From Alviniconcha marisindica (lineage: Eukaryota; Mollusca; Gastropoda; Provannidae), in assembly GCA_018857735.1 (NCBI GenBank), contig JABMCL010002216.1:992501-1056500 (forward strand): 64,000 nt of DNA. The letters run 5' to 3'. The notes below the pieces were generated by a model. It searched no databases and was not told the DNA's origin. It was given only the letters and a program-made list of their open reading frames with translations. This document shows, one piece after another, positions 10,901-22,900 of the stretch (positions within the stretch are counted from its first letter, which is position 1; every line of letters begins with the position of its first letter). The position numbers and the translations under genes were made by a program.

Positions 10901-13900
10901 AAGATTCTTTGGGTCACTGTAAAGTGTAGTATTATTGTAGTGACTATAAATCAAGTAATAATATGTGACTTAGTGCCAAAAGGTGTGCAAGAAAAGAGGA
11001 CAGAGGTACTAGAAAATAAAGTTGACAGGATGTGAGTGAGTAATGAATTTTTTGAAGGAACACATGTGAAGTCATCCACCAGTGAAGGGAGAAGGCAGTG
11101 CTGCTCTTTGTTCCTGAGAAATTTGACTTTCAGTATGATTTGTGACAAGATGTTGAACATTACACATTACAACAAGCCCACATCACTGTGCTGCTAATCA
11201 TGCAGTTAACTGCGAAAACCCAACTGATCTTACAAGATGTGATCCACATGAGTATTACCAAGTGAACTGTTGTTGTTCTGTGTCACACAGAACAGCATGC
11301 TATGCATAGTTTGTTGCAATAGATCATGTTCAACATACAGCCAATCTTGAACATTATCAAATGAATAAAAAGCAACACATTTTGAAACATAAACAGTTAT
11401 TCTTTAATAGAACAGTAAGTGTGACAAGGAATATTTGATGATTTTTTTCTCTCAAATTTAAGCTTTTTTGACATAAACAGCAAATGATGTAAGAAATGTG
11501 TTGTACATTACTATTTCAACAAGATGTACAGTGCTGTTTGTTTCTTGATGAAAATGATAAATCAGTAACTTTTTATTACTGTAAAGTAAAAAGACAACTA
11601 TTTCCATGTGAACAGTTTTTGCTGCATTAATTTTGTTGTAGTGGATAACATAACGTTAATGAGACAGCATGGTACTTTGTTTTTCATAACAAAATAAGTA
11701 ATACTTATTATTTAATAAACAAGTAAGTGTTTTGTAAGAAAAATGGAGCAAGTAAGAGTGAGTGCAACTTTTGCTGCTTTTGGGTGTCACAGGAAAACAC
11801 ACGCAACCTGTCATCCATGTGTTTCTTGGTCATGTTGACTTGGGTGCCTAGGACAAAAATAGTTAAACAGTTAACTTAAAAGTGAAAGAATAATGCTATT
11901 AAGATCGGCACCTTACATTTTTAGAACTCTGGAAGGCAGACAGGTATGGTCACTATAATTATGTTGTGTGTTATTATTTCCACAGCTTGTGTTGTAATCG
12001 TAATGTTCAACACCTAACTTGATGACTTTAACCTGTGTAAATTCGAATTGTCTACCATATATCATGATTTGTTTGAAGACGTAGTTTGTATATAAAATGA
12101 ACTGCGTTAAGTGCAAGCAAAAAATGTAAAGAGTATGATCAGAATATACTGTTTATAACCAATCTGCTGTTGCACATTACGATTTCAACACGCACCCATG
12201 TTGTAAGAAACACTGTGAAAACAAATTTACAAAAGCATCTGAACAAACTTTAGATCGACAGCAACAAAAACTCACTCTGTATGCTAACATTCTAATACTT
12301 TTAAAAGATTCGGCTTATACCAATATAAATATCATCGTATAACTGGAAGATTTGACTAAATGTCCGATGAACGTTTAAATTAAGTTGAACGTTACGGTCT
12401 TCAAAAATATTACCACACACCTTTTGCATATCAGAACGTCTCTTCCATGTGGCCATGTGCTAAAAGCAAATGACCCGGATGTGTAACATGGCTAACCGGA
12501 AGTAGTGCAAAAGCGTGAAAACTTTTTTCTTTTTTCTTTTGCTTGTTTAATACTTTGTTGAACGTTATTTATTGCAACAGTTTTATGAAGAATGGCAAAA
12601 TATATTTTAAAAACTACCCAGACATTTGGCAGTAAAATAAAACATTGGTGCCTGATGCAGTGATGTACCACAGTGACTGGAGTAAAGTTTCGACGAAAGA
12701 GAAAGGCTGTTCTTCACTAGATTGTCTGTGGATGCTGGTCATGAAACATTTCAACACAACGTTCGACCGAGGGACATTTCGGAGCCTCTTAACTCCAAAA
12801 ACAAAACATAGTGATAATCGATTTTATATGCACTGTGTAAAGTGATATCTCCTCTGTGCAAATTGGTGACTGAGGTAATGTTTTGATTCGTCATGTATGT
12901 CAATGAAAGCACTGAAAGCACTCAACCGTGAGCGTGTCCGTTTTCAGGGGTTGAATTTCGTGGCACTTTTCACTTTCAAAAAATAATATTTCTCCAGCTG
13001 CTCCAGATTTGGAGCTCATATTGTTTCCACTGTGGTACTGACCAGTTATGAATGCACACACAAAGCAACAACAAGACAGTGTTTGAAACAGATTTTATTG
13101 ACAGTCACAAATCCGACCCCCCATCTGCGCACCTTTTGGCACTAAGTCATGATCACTTGATGTGTGTTTATTTGCAAGTACATCTGCCCTAGTGCTGTAC
13201 AAAAACAAGAATAAACTTGAAAACCATCACCCACACATATGCCTACACACATGTATTCATGGTCAGAAAGGTATAATGATGTCAAGGTGTCAAGTGAAAA
13301 TATTTTATTGCTCTGTTGAAGGTCAAGGTCACAGATGATGTTCAGAATTTCAGTTAATGTGTGTCTGGATATTTTCTGGACCACTGAACTTTTTGTAACC
13401 AAAATTGGTATGATGATAGGTATGGTGATAATTGTCAAAAGCCAGACTGTCATTCCCCAAAAATGGGTTGCTGTCTTCCAGGTGTCGGTCACAGGGAGGG
13501 CTTATGCAATCAAAATATGACTGTACTATATTGGAGGGCTTATGCAATCAAAATATGACAGTACTATATTATCTTCTGAACTAATGATTCTTTTGCAACC
13601 AGATTTAGTTTGATGGTAGATCATCATAAGCCAGAGTATCATATAAAACAAATTGGTTTGCAGTCTTCAAGGTGAAGGTCACAGGGCTCATAATCAAAAT
13701 ATGACTTTCTTTTAGTTTTACATCTTCTGAACTTCTGATCCTTTTGCTACCAAACTTTGGTGATACATGTTACACACCAGAGTGTCTTGTGAAAACATTG
13801 TTTTGCTGGCACAGTGTTCCAGGTCAAGGCACAGGCAAAAGGTTAAAAAATTCATTGAAAGTTTGTTTGGACAGCATCTTCTGCCTTCTGAACTATTTAA

Positions 13901-16900
13901 CCTTTTGGTAGCCAAATATACTGTGATGATGCATTATCAGTATCATGAGTCATTGTCTTGTGAAAAATTGTTTTGCTATCTTGAAGGTCAAGGTCACAAC
14001 AAGGGCTTGGTTATACTGTATCTTCAGACCTGCTGGACCTTTTGCAGCCAAACTTAGTTTGATGGTACATTAGCATCAGCTGAAACATCTTGTTTGGAGA
14101 TTGATTGATGTGTTTAAGGTCAGGGTCACAGTGATCAGCTGTAAATTACCCATTCATACCACTTACCAGTGTCAGTGACATTGATCCAGTTTCCAGATCA
14201 CAGTGGTGGCAGAAAGGTGTTACAGACGTTGGGGGGGGGGGGGGGGGGGATTGGTTCACTTAGGCTTTTGTAACCAAATTTGGTGTTTTGGTGAGCCTCA
14301 ACCTCAAAGTCATAGAGAGGACTCAAAGTTATTTGATAAAGGACTATTCCTTTTATTGATGTTTTGAACAGGCCTTACACAGTTACAGGGTCTTGTGAAA
14401 AGGCTGAATGGCTGTGGTAAAAAAGAAAGAAAGAAAAAAAGAGTCACAGCAATCAAGAACTTCATTAAATTTGCATGTTAAGTCAGTCTCATAGTTTCTG
14501 TACCACTGACCTCTTTGCAACCAAACTAGGTCTGTTGATCTAGCATTACTAATATTCAGACCAAGTTGCAACAAAGTAGGCATATGGTGACAGTAACCAT
14601 AACCTTGTGACAGGGATTTCATTAACTTAATGCATGTTTTATGCATATTTTACACACTCTTAAATGCCATATATAATTTTTTTAGACCATGATCTGTATG
14701 TAATGTGTATGCAAGAATCAAAGGTCTAGTTTTCCGATGAGCCAGTCCACTGACACAAATAAATCTAGGCAGGACTCAGTCACAGCAATGCCTGTGCCAT
14801 GCTGTGCTTGAACTGCTCTGTTTTTCAGTAGCAGAAAGTAGCAGTCTGGCATAACAAACCCAAACCTGCAATGCTGGTTTTCATTTTCACAATACTGTTT
14901 TAGTCTTTTAAGTTTTATTGATTTTACTTTTGTGGGAAGATTAACACTTTTTTAAAATTTTGCTTTTGTAACTCATGTTTTATGAAACAGACCATGAGAG
15001 TTCAGTAAAATTAAAACTTGCATAAGTGGTAGCAAGCTGCTTAATTTTTTAAAATGTTTTTCTTTCTCCAAAAGCAGCAACAAGAGGAAACATTTGCAGT
15101 TATGACAGGCTGACGGTTCCTACAGTGATACTGATAGTGCTACTAGAACCAGTTGCCCCCCCCCCCCCCCCCCCCCCCCCACCCCTATCCACTCGCACAT
15201 ACAGAGTGAGAATCAGCATGTATGACTTCCCTACCATTATCAGCAACAGTTTATATATTTGATATTGTGTTGCCATTTGCTTGAAATGTTCTGTGTCATG
15301 CAAAAAGGGTTCAGTTGGCAGAGTGTAATCAAGACCAGTAGATGTGCTAGAGCTAGACTGAAGGGCCAGACAAATGCGCAGACTGCAGGGGGACACTCAC
15401 TGGAAATAGAATGGACCTGTGGGGAGGGGGGGAGGGGGGTACATACATATCTGTGTTTTGCGACAGACTGCAAAAAGATTGGATTGCTGTTTTCCGAGTC
15501 TAGGTCCTAGAGAAGGGCCAAATGACTATGCCATGTGTCCAGCACTGTACACACTTTTGCGACCAAACTTGATACAGTTGATATGGTGGAACACCTTCAT
15601 GAACCACAGTGTACTGTAAAAAGTATGGATTGCTGGTTTGAAGTGAGGGTTCATTTGTACTATAGCAAACTCTTTGTTCCCAAACTTTATATTTTGTGCA
15701 TTGTTGTTACACAATGGTAGATGGAGTATTATGATAAGAGGTTGGGTTGCTATTGTGAAGGTCCAGGTATTGGCAGTGAATGCTAATATTGACTGTCCTG
15801 TCTCTTTAGAAGTATGGAACCTGTTCACCACAAAACTGATATGCTGAAATTTCATTACCATACAAACTGACTTGCAAATTCATGTGAGATGCTGTCACTG
15901 TATCAGCAAGGTCAGGTCACAGTCACACTCACAGGGTTTGACTGCTCAAAAAATGTTTGTCAGACACATATTTTGTAAACTACCAAACCTGTGTGTGCTT
16001 GTATATTAGTAGCAGATAGAATCAGACACTGTGAATCATAAAGTTTTGGGTTGCTGTGTTGAAGGACTGTTCTGTGAAATGGTATTCTTTTAGTTTCATA
16101 AAGCATTTAGATTGGGGGGGGGGGGGGGATGGGGGGGATATATATATATATATAATATATATAGTTGGAATCATCTTGTTTATCTGTCCATCTGGGTATC
16201 AAACAGTACTGTGTAGCTAACCTTACTGTTATGTAGTCTTTTGGTACTAGTAGAGTTTTTGGTGTAGTTGATCAGTCTGATCATTTCACCATTTGGACAC
16301 TTTGGAAATGATGTTTCAGCGGGAACTCCAGGAAGTGCTGCCTCAGCTGGTGGCCATTCTTCAACAGGGTTTGATGTCTAAGAGGCCAGAATGGTGGCCA
16401 CACTCAACTGTACCTTGGTCGTTACACAATCTTACCAGGGTTATCAAGGTAATCTGGTGCTGTAATATGATTATGTACCTACCGTGGGACATAAGGTAAA
16501 GTCATTAAGAAACATAATGCAGGTAACTTCATTTTTCAGTGCAAGTCCTAGCACATAAAATTTCAGGAAAATGTGCATCCACTCAGTGCTCTTGCTGATG
16601 TCTGCTTGAGGAAGATGTTGAGGTACCTCACAACCCACAGATCTGACTGTTTTAATCAACACTTCATTGAATGAGAAGTCATCAGTTAAGAAAGAAAAAA
16701 ATGTTTTTTATTGGCATGAAAAAGGTGTGTGAAATGATTGGTGTTCATGCAGTCTTCCAGTTTTGATTGTGTTAGTCTTTCTGGTTGCAGCAAAAGCTTA
16801 ATTAAGCTTAATTATCTGTGTCACAAAGATAAGATACAACAAAAGAGAAATGTACCAGCAAAACCAGGTCTTTGGCTGAAATTATCAGCAACAAGGATTT

Positions 16901-19900
16901 TAGTGTTTTGCCTACAAAACTGAGAACAGGTATATTTTTGAAAGTTGATGGTACTGCATTTTGTGGCTAGAAAGTTGATATTATATGCCAGTTATAAAGA
17001 GGCGTTTTAACACCACCACAGTGCAGTGTGAATTTATTTGAAAACCCCCCAGTAGCTCTGAAACATGAATGACTGCTAGCGTTCTAAAACAAGATCCAAA
17101 CATTGAACAACAACTCAACCAGACAGATGATAAGTCATCTCCTTTTTCATCGTTCTTAACCATTTAACTTTTTTAAGTGTTGTTTTGTTGCTTGACAAAG
17201 GGGATTACCCCAAAAATTTGCAGATTGTGTGTCTATGTCATAATAAATAAGCGTTCTTTTGAATCTTTTATGTGTTTGGATCATATGATTTTATTTGCTT
17301 TACAACTGTACTCTGTACTCCCACTGGTTGTTTCACTCAACTATGAAAAACGTTCCAGTGTTGTGCTTTTTTCAGAATACCAATTCCACGTCACTTCGTA
17401 CTTTGGTGCAAAAATGCTACAACTACCTTACCCAGCATTCTCTGAAGCCAACACCTGCTCAGCCAAAAGTGCCAAGTCAACCCCGTGTCCTCGACTGGCT
17501 GAACAGCAATCCACTCAGCCGATCTTGTGCACAGCCTGGAAAGGTATGGATGCTTCTTTATCTGTTTTATTTCTTTGCCAGACTTTGGAATAATTTGGTT
17601 GCAATTGTTTGTTTATTTTGCTTTTATGTTATGCCTGATTTCTGAATAATTTGGTTGCAGTTGTTTATTTTGCTGTATATATTCTTGCCACTTACTGTTA
17701 CACTGCCCCGAAGGGAGGCCGGGGATGTCTGATGTCTTCCTCCTGTCTGGAATCTCAGGGCTGTCATTTGATTCCCCTTTCCTATCTCCTCTCTTGTTTT
17801 TTCTGCCTAGTCCTCTTGCTCTTTCTGTCTTGTCATTTTTCTGCTAATGTCCATTCTCCTGACTTTTTTTTCCAGAAAACTCAAATATTTTTCGTTAAGG
17901 GTTAGGCTTTTTTGTATGGCTCTTGTTGAGCAGCTAGGAGGTGATAGTTGGTTGGTGGTATGTGCAGCTTGCTGCCATATGGCACTGGTATTTGCCATTA
18001 TGCATTTATATAACATTTTTAATTTTATATTGCGTCTGTCCATTCCTTTTTTATATTTTCTTTAACCTGGTATCGGTAAATTAGAATGGTCGGCGATACC
18101 AGCATGTCCTAGCCTTATGTGCTCTTTTAACAGGGATAATATTGAAGGGATAACTTCAAAAATTTGTGTCTGATGTTTGTGTGTGTATGTTTTATGTTCG
18201 TGAAGTGATTGGTTTTGTAGATTGACTTGACAGAGGGTTGATATATACGTGGGAAGAGTTTGGAAATGTGTATTTGCTTATGGCCTGAGTTTGACTGTCC
18301 TGAGGTGACCCTGTGTGGTTGACAGGACATTAAAATCCAATTACTACTACTACTACTGTTACACTGTTATGGCATAGATTTTGACACACTTGTGTACACA
18401 CACAGCAGCTATTGTGCGATTGCTTTCCTTTCCCATCTGTATAAACTGCTGTTTTTTAGGTTTATGATTGTGTGGAATGATTGTTAGTGTCTGTAGTAAT
18501 TTGGTGTTTTGATGTTGTTTTGTTCTGTTTTCAGACCAATGGAATTTCAAGCCCAAAGCAGAAGGGTGAGCATTATTAAATTCACTCATTGTCTGTTATA
18601 TATACTGTGGTAAATGTTCATAATGACAAGTTGTTTGTTTTGCTCCCTGGTAAAGCGTCATGTCAGAGCTGATGAAGCATGGTGCTCTGATCACTTTGTT
18701 AGGTTTGGGTCGGCGTAGACCATGTTGGCTTGGCGTCTTGGACGTGAATTGCATGAATTGTAAACTTCTAAAACATCTGCTGGGCTTTGCCAATCTCAGG
18801 AACACTATTGAAAAATGAAACCTATTATTTAGTTTTCCAAGGGCAAAAAAAAAGAAGAAGACAAAAAGAACAAGAAAACATAAGAGATGCATCTCCAAAC
18901 CTTTCCAACAAATTTATGAATTATAAAGCTGTGTGGTTTTAGAAGGTAAAAATGTCTTGTTTATGCTGCTAGAGTGATGCAGGCAGAAAACAGTGACTCA
19001 GATTAGTCTGACTTTTGTGATGCCTGAAATCAGTTAAAGACTTTGTTGTATGAACACATACTGTAACCAGTGTGTTTGTGTTTGTAATTAGTGCTTCTGT
19101 GCAATCAGTACAAACTGTCAGCGAAGCACAAGGTGCTGGCAATTTTCTGACCAACAGAGAGTGAAGTTTTTCTGACCAGCAGAGAGTGAAGTGCAGTTTT
19201 AAGAAAACACTTTTTTTTTTTTTACTGAACTGCAAGGGTTCTGCTAGGGTGTATTTTGTAAAACCTGTGCAGTATGAATTTTACTCTAGAAGAAAAGGAA
19301 ATGTAACAAGCTATGCTTCAGGTCTAGAGTTCAGGTCAAGGCTTTGTTAGACATTTTCATCAGTAAATTTTTATTGAAGTTTCAGATCATCAGTTTTTCA
19401 CATCCCTGTTACAGGTGGAGTGCCGTACCTGGAAATCTACCTGTGCTATCAATGTAACCAAGAGTTCTCCACCAAAGATACCCTGCAAAAGCACCAGGTT
19501 AGTTGCTGATAGGGATATTACGACCAGGTCAAACTGGATTAAATATTGACCAAGGAAAGGTTTCTGGTGGAGGACTGGCCTTGCCAAATACACCCTAATC
19601 CTTTATTGTCAGTGCTGTGAGCTTAGGTGCAGAATTGCATTTACACTTGCATTGTGTGTGTGTTTCAGGTACAGTGCAGTGGGGGCACCTTGCCGTTGTC
19701 CATACCATCCACGCCTCCAGCCTCAGAAGCCCCCAGCCCCACCCCTCCCACCATCGCCTCGGATGATGCGTCATCCACCGGGGGAGCCTCCAACTCCACC
19801 CATCCTGCCGGCTGCTTGGGCGTTTCCCACCAGGAGTTTGTCACAGCTCTGGACCTGGTGCCCGTCCACAGAGCCAGGAAAATCCGACAAGCGCGGCGCC

Positions 19901-22900
19901 GGAACACAGAGTGTGAAACCATAGACCTGGAAGAGCCACAGACGCCCATTTCCCCACCCACCCCTCGCACCCCAAAACTTCTGATCTCGCAGCTGAGTCG
20001 CGATGCCAGTGCCAACGGGGCTGGTGGGAGTCAGGGGTCCACCAGTCGCCGACGCTTGTCCTATCTGCGCCAGTCCCTGGACAAAAGACCAGAGAAGTTG
20101 ACCAGTGAGGAGAAGGAAGGGGAGGCCGATACAGAGAGCGATGGAGAAAGCACAGAGTCCAGCACAGATGATCCCGATGAGCCCAAACTGCACAAAAAGT
20201 CCCTTTTCTCCATCGACGTCTCCTCTGCTCTGGGCCAGCGTGTGCTGAAACATATGACAGCGGAGATCCATGTCCCTTGCATCTCAGATGCAGAGCAGTT
20301 TTGTCGAACCCCCATCAAAGACAAGTACCAGGACCGTCTACGTATCCGCCAATTAAACTATCCCATCACCTGGAAGCTGACGCGCAAGCGTCTGCGCCAG
20401 CAAGCTCACTGTCACCTGTACAAGTTCACTCAAGGACAGAAGTTTGAGTTCATGGAGAAGATGAGGACGGGGCTGAACTGGCAGTGTAGGAAACTCCTTA
20501 GTTGTGTGAAGAGATGCTCGGTGGTGGTCAGACGCCTCTCTGCGAAGACTCTGTCCAAGTGGAAGCCTTCCCTCAACAAGATAACGGTGCCCCTTAAGCC
20601 ACTAACGGCAGAAGAGATTCAATACTGGACACGACCCAAAACAGTTTCTCCTCAGCCCTCTGTGTTCCCAGATGGCCCCACCTTTTTGTTGAACGACATT
20701 GACCGTGTGCTGGGGTTAAAGCGTAAAGATGGGGACCCAGAGGTGGCCAGCAAGCTGTTGGCCAGTCACTGTGTGTCTGAAACTGCCAATGCTGAGCTGC
20801 AGCTACAGAAACTGACTGTGTATCGCAGTTTGCTGACTGACCTCTCCAGCTCAGTCGTCACAGATAGAACTCGGCGTTCTGGAACCGCTGTCCAACGGAG
20901 ACCATCTTCGGAGAAAGAGAAAAGCTATCCAACTCTGTTTTCCATTCTTTCAGGCACTTCTCCCAGTTTCAAGGTACCATGTAAAAAGAAGGAAGGCAAT
21001 AGTGTGTCAGTGGATGTAAAGAAACCATTAAAGATAGACATCCCGTCCCCTTCAGCAGCACATCTGCCACCTTTGACCAGAAGTGACAGAAGCAGTCCCT
21101 TAGACGACAGCTTTTCCATCATGACGGTGTCTTCGGACGAAGACAACACCAGAAGCGCTGTTTGCTGCTCATTGTGTGCTGTACGCAACAAGTGTCAATG
21201 CTCACCCGAGAAGGCTGCTTCCAGCGTGACCAGCCGCTGTTCACATTCCTCTGCTGTTGCTTCCAAGGTGTCCACTCCTTCCCTTGGGTCCCCCATCCCT
21301 CCGACACTTGCCTCGCCGAGCCTCGCCTCAAAAATATCCACCTCGTCCCAGTCCGCCCTCTCTCTCTCCCCCCCTCGCCTTTCGCCCGTTTCCCAAGGCG
21401 CTGAATCCTGCCCCCAGTCCCCAGCATCCACCAAGAGGCTCATGACCAGGAGTAGCACCGGTGCGCACTCCCCCAAACCCTCAGTTACGTCTCTGATCAA
21501 ATCATCCGTTTCCCTCCCAGTGTCACCTCTAGCTCACCGTCCCCGCTCAAAATCTCCATCCACACAGTCAACTGGTAGAGTGTCAGAATGCTTTAGAAAT
21601 GGCTCGGACATGGTGGTACAGGACCTGAGGGGTGCTGCATCACGAGCGTCCAAGGATCTGCTTCAGCCTCTGCTGGCTGTTCAGCGACCCAGCACTCGGT
21701 CCAGCTCCAGAGAGAGTACAACCAGTGAACCTGCTGCAGCCAGGAGTAAAACCAGAAAAGAGTCGCCAGCAGGCCCAAGCTGTTTGTCAACAAACATGGC
21801 ACCAAAGACTGAAACCGACCCGGTGATGTCCAGGGTGGCGTCTCGCTTGACCCGATCCTCCACACACACCTTGGAGAAATGTACAGGCTCTGTTCAAGAC
21901 CGTTCGGATCAGGACGTTCACTGCAGTTCCAGGCAACCGAGAAACGGACAGGGTTGTCGCAGCAGCTCAAACAGTTCTGACAGGATTCAGAAAGCAGGGG
22001 GAAGAAAGAATAACAGCGGGCAGAATTCACGCAGTAATTCAAACAGTTCTGACAGGAACCAGAGACGTGTAACGAGAAGGAAAGCGAATGATGGTGTGAG
22101 CCGGACTTTGCGCAGTGGCAATCCTGTTGGCAAACTGCAGCCAGGCGACAGCAGTAACGTGAATGGTGTGCACCCAAACTCTGCTAGCAGCAGTCCAAAC
22201 ATCAGAAGAAGCTCCCGTGGCAACCTGTTTGCGAACATGGGTGAAGGGAAGACGGCGGAAAATGGTGTGGAACCTGTGCAGCCCAGAGCTGTAAAAAGAG
22301 GTGCGACAGAAGCAACAGCTGCACAGAGCAGTTGTCGGGATACTAGTCCCAGCAGTGTGGCAGCTGCCAACCCGTTCCTCATCAGCAAGGCTCAAACGCA
22401 GCTCTTCTCTTCCAACGTTTTGGAACAGGCTCGCCGCCACTGGAACTGGTCCCACAAGTCCCCCACGCGTGACGGAGGTGTGAAGGGGGTTCTGAGGTCT
22501 GGCAACACTTTCAGAATGAGTCACATTGCTCTTGGGTCCCCAGCCAAAAGCTTCAGTTCAGGATCGTCTGCCGCACAGTCTGTCAGCTCCTCTGGCGGCA
22601 GTCCTCGGCACAAAGTGGCGGTGGATTCCACGGCTGGAGCCCACAGTCCTGGGTTCCCCAGTCAGCGGGTGCCGCTGTCGCCCACGTGGAAGCGTTTATC
22701 CCCCATGCAGATGTTGTCTGTGCTGGAGTCTGCCAAGGCCACAAGTTCTGCTTCCAAGGTCAAGTCGTCACCCACGTCTCCAGCCAAAAGCAGCATGAGG
22801 CAGAAGAGGCTGGATCGAGCCTTCACCAGGATCACAGGCCAGAGTCTCGGCTACCACACCCGTGCCAAGGAATCCTCCAGTCCCAGCAAGAAAGCACGCT

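Noticed and set aside
19627..19668. ATG at 19627 as start of the 1096-codon protein
   Set aside because: The stretch before 19669 is intron: a gtgtttcag acceptor at 19668 and in-phase upstream exons give the zinc finger's missing half.
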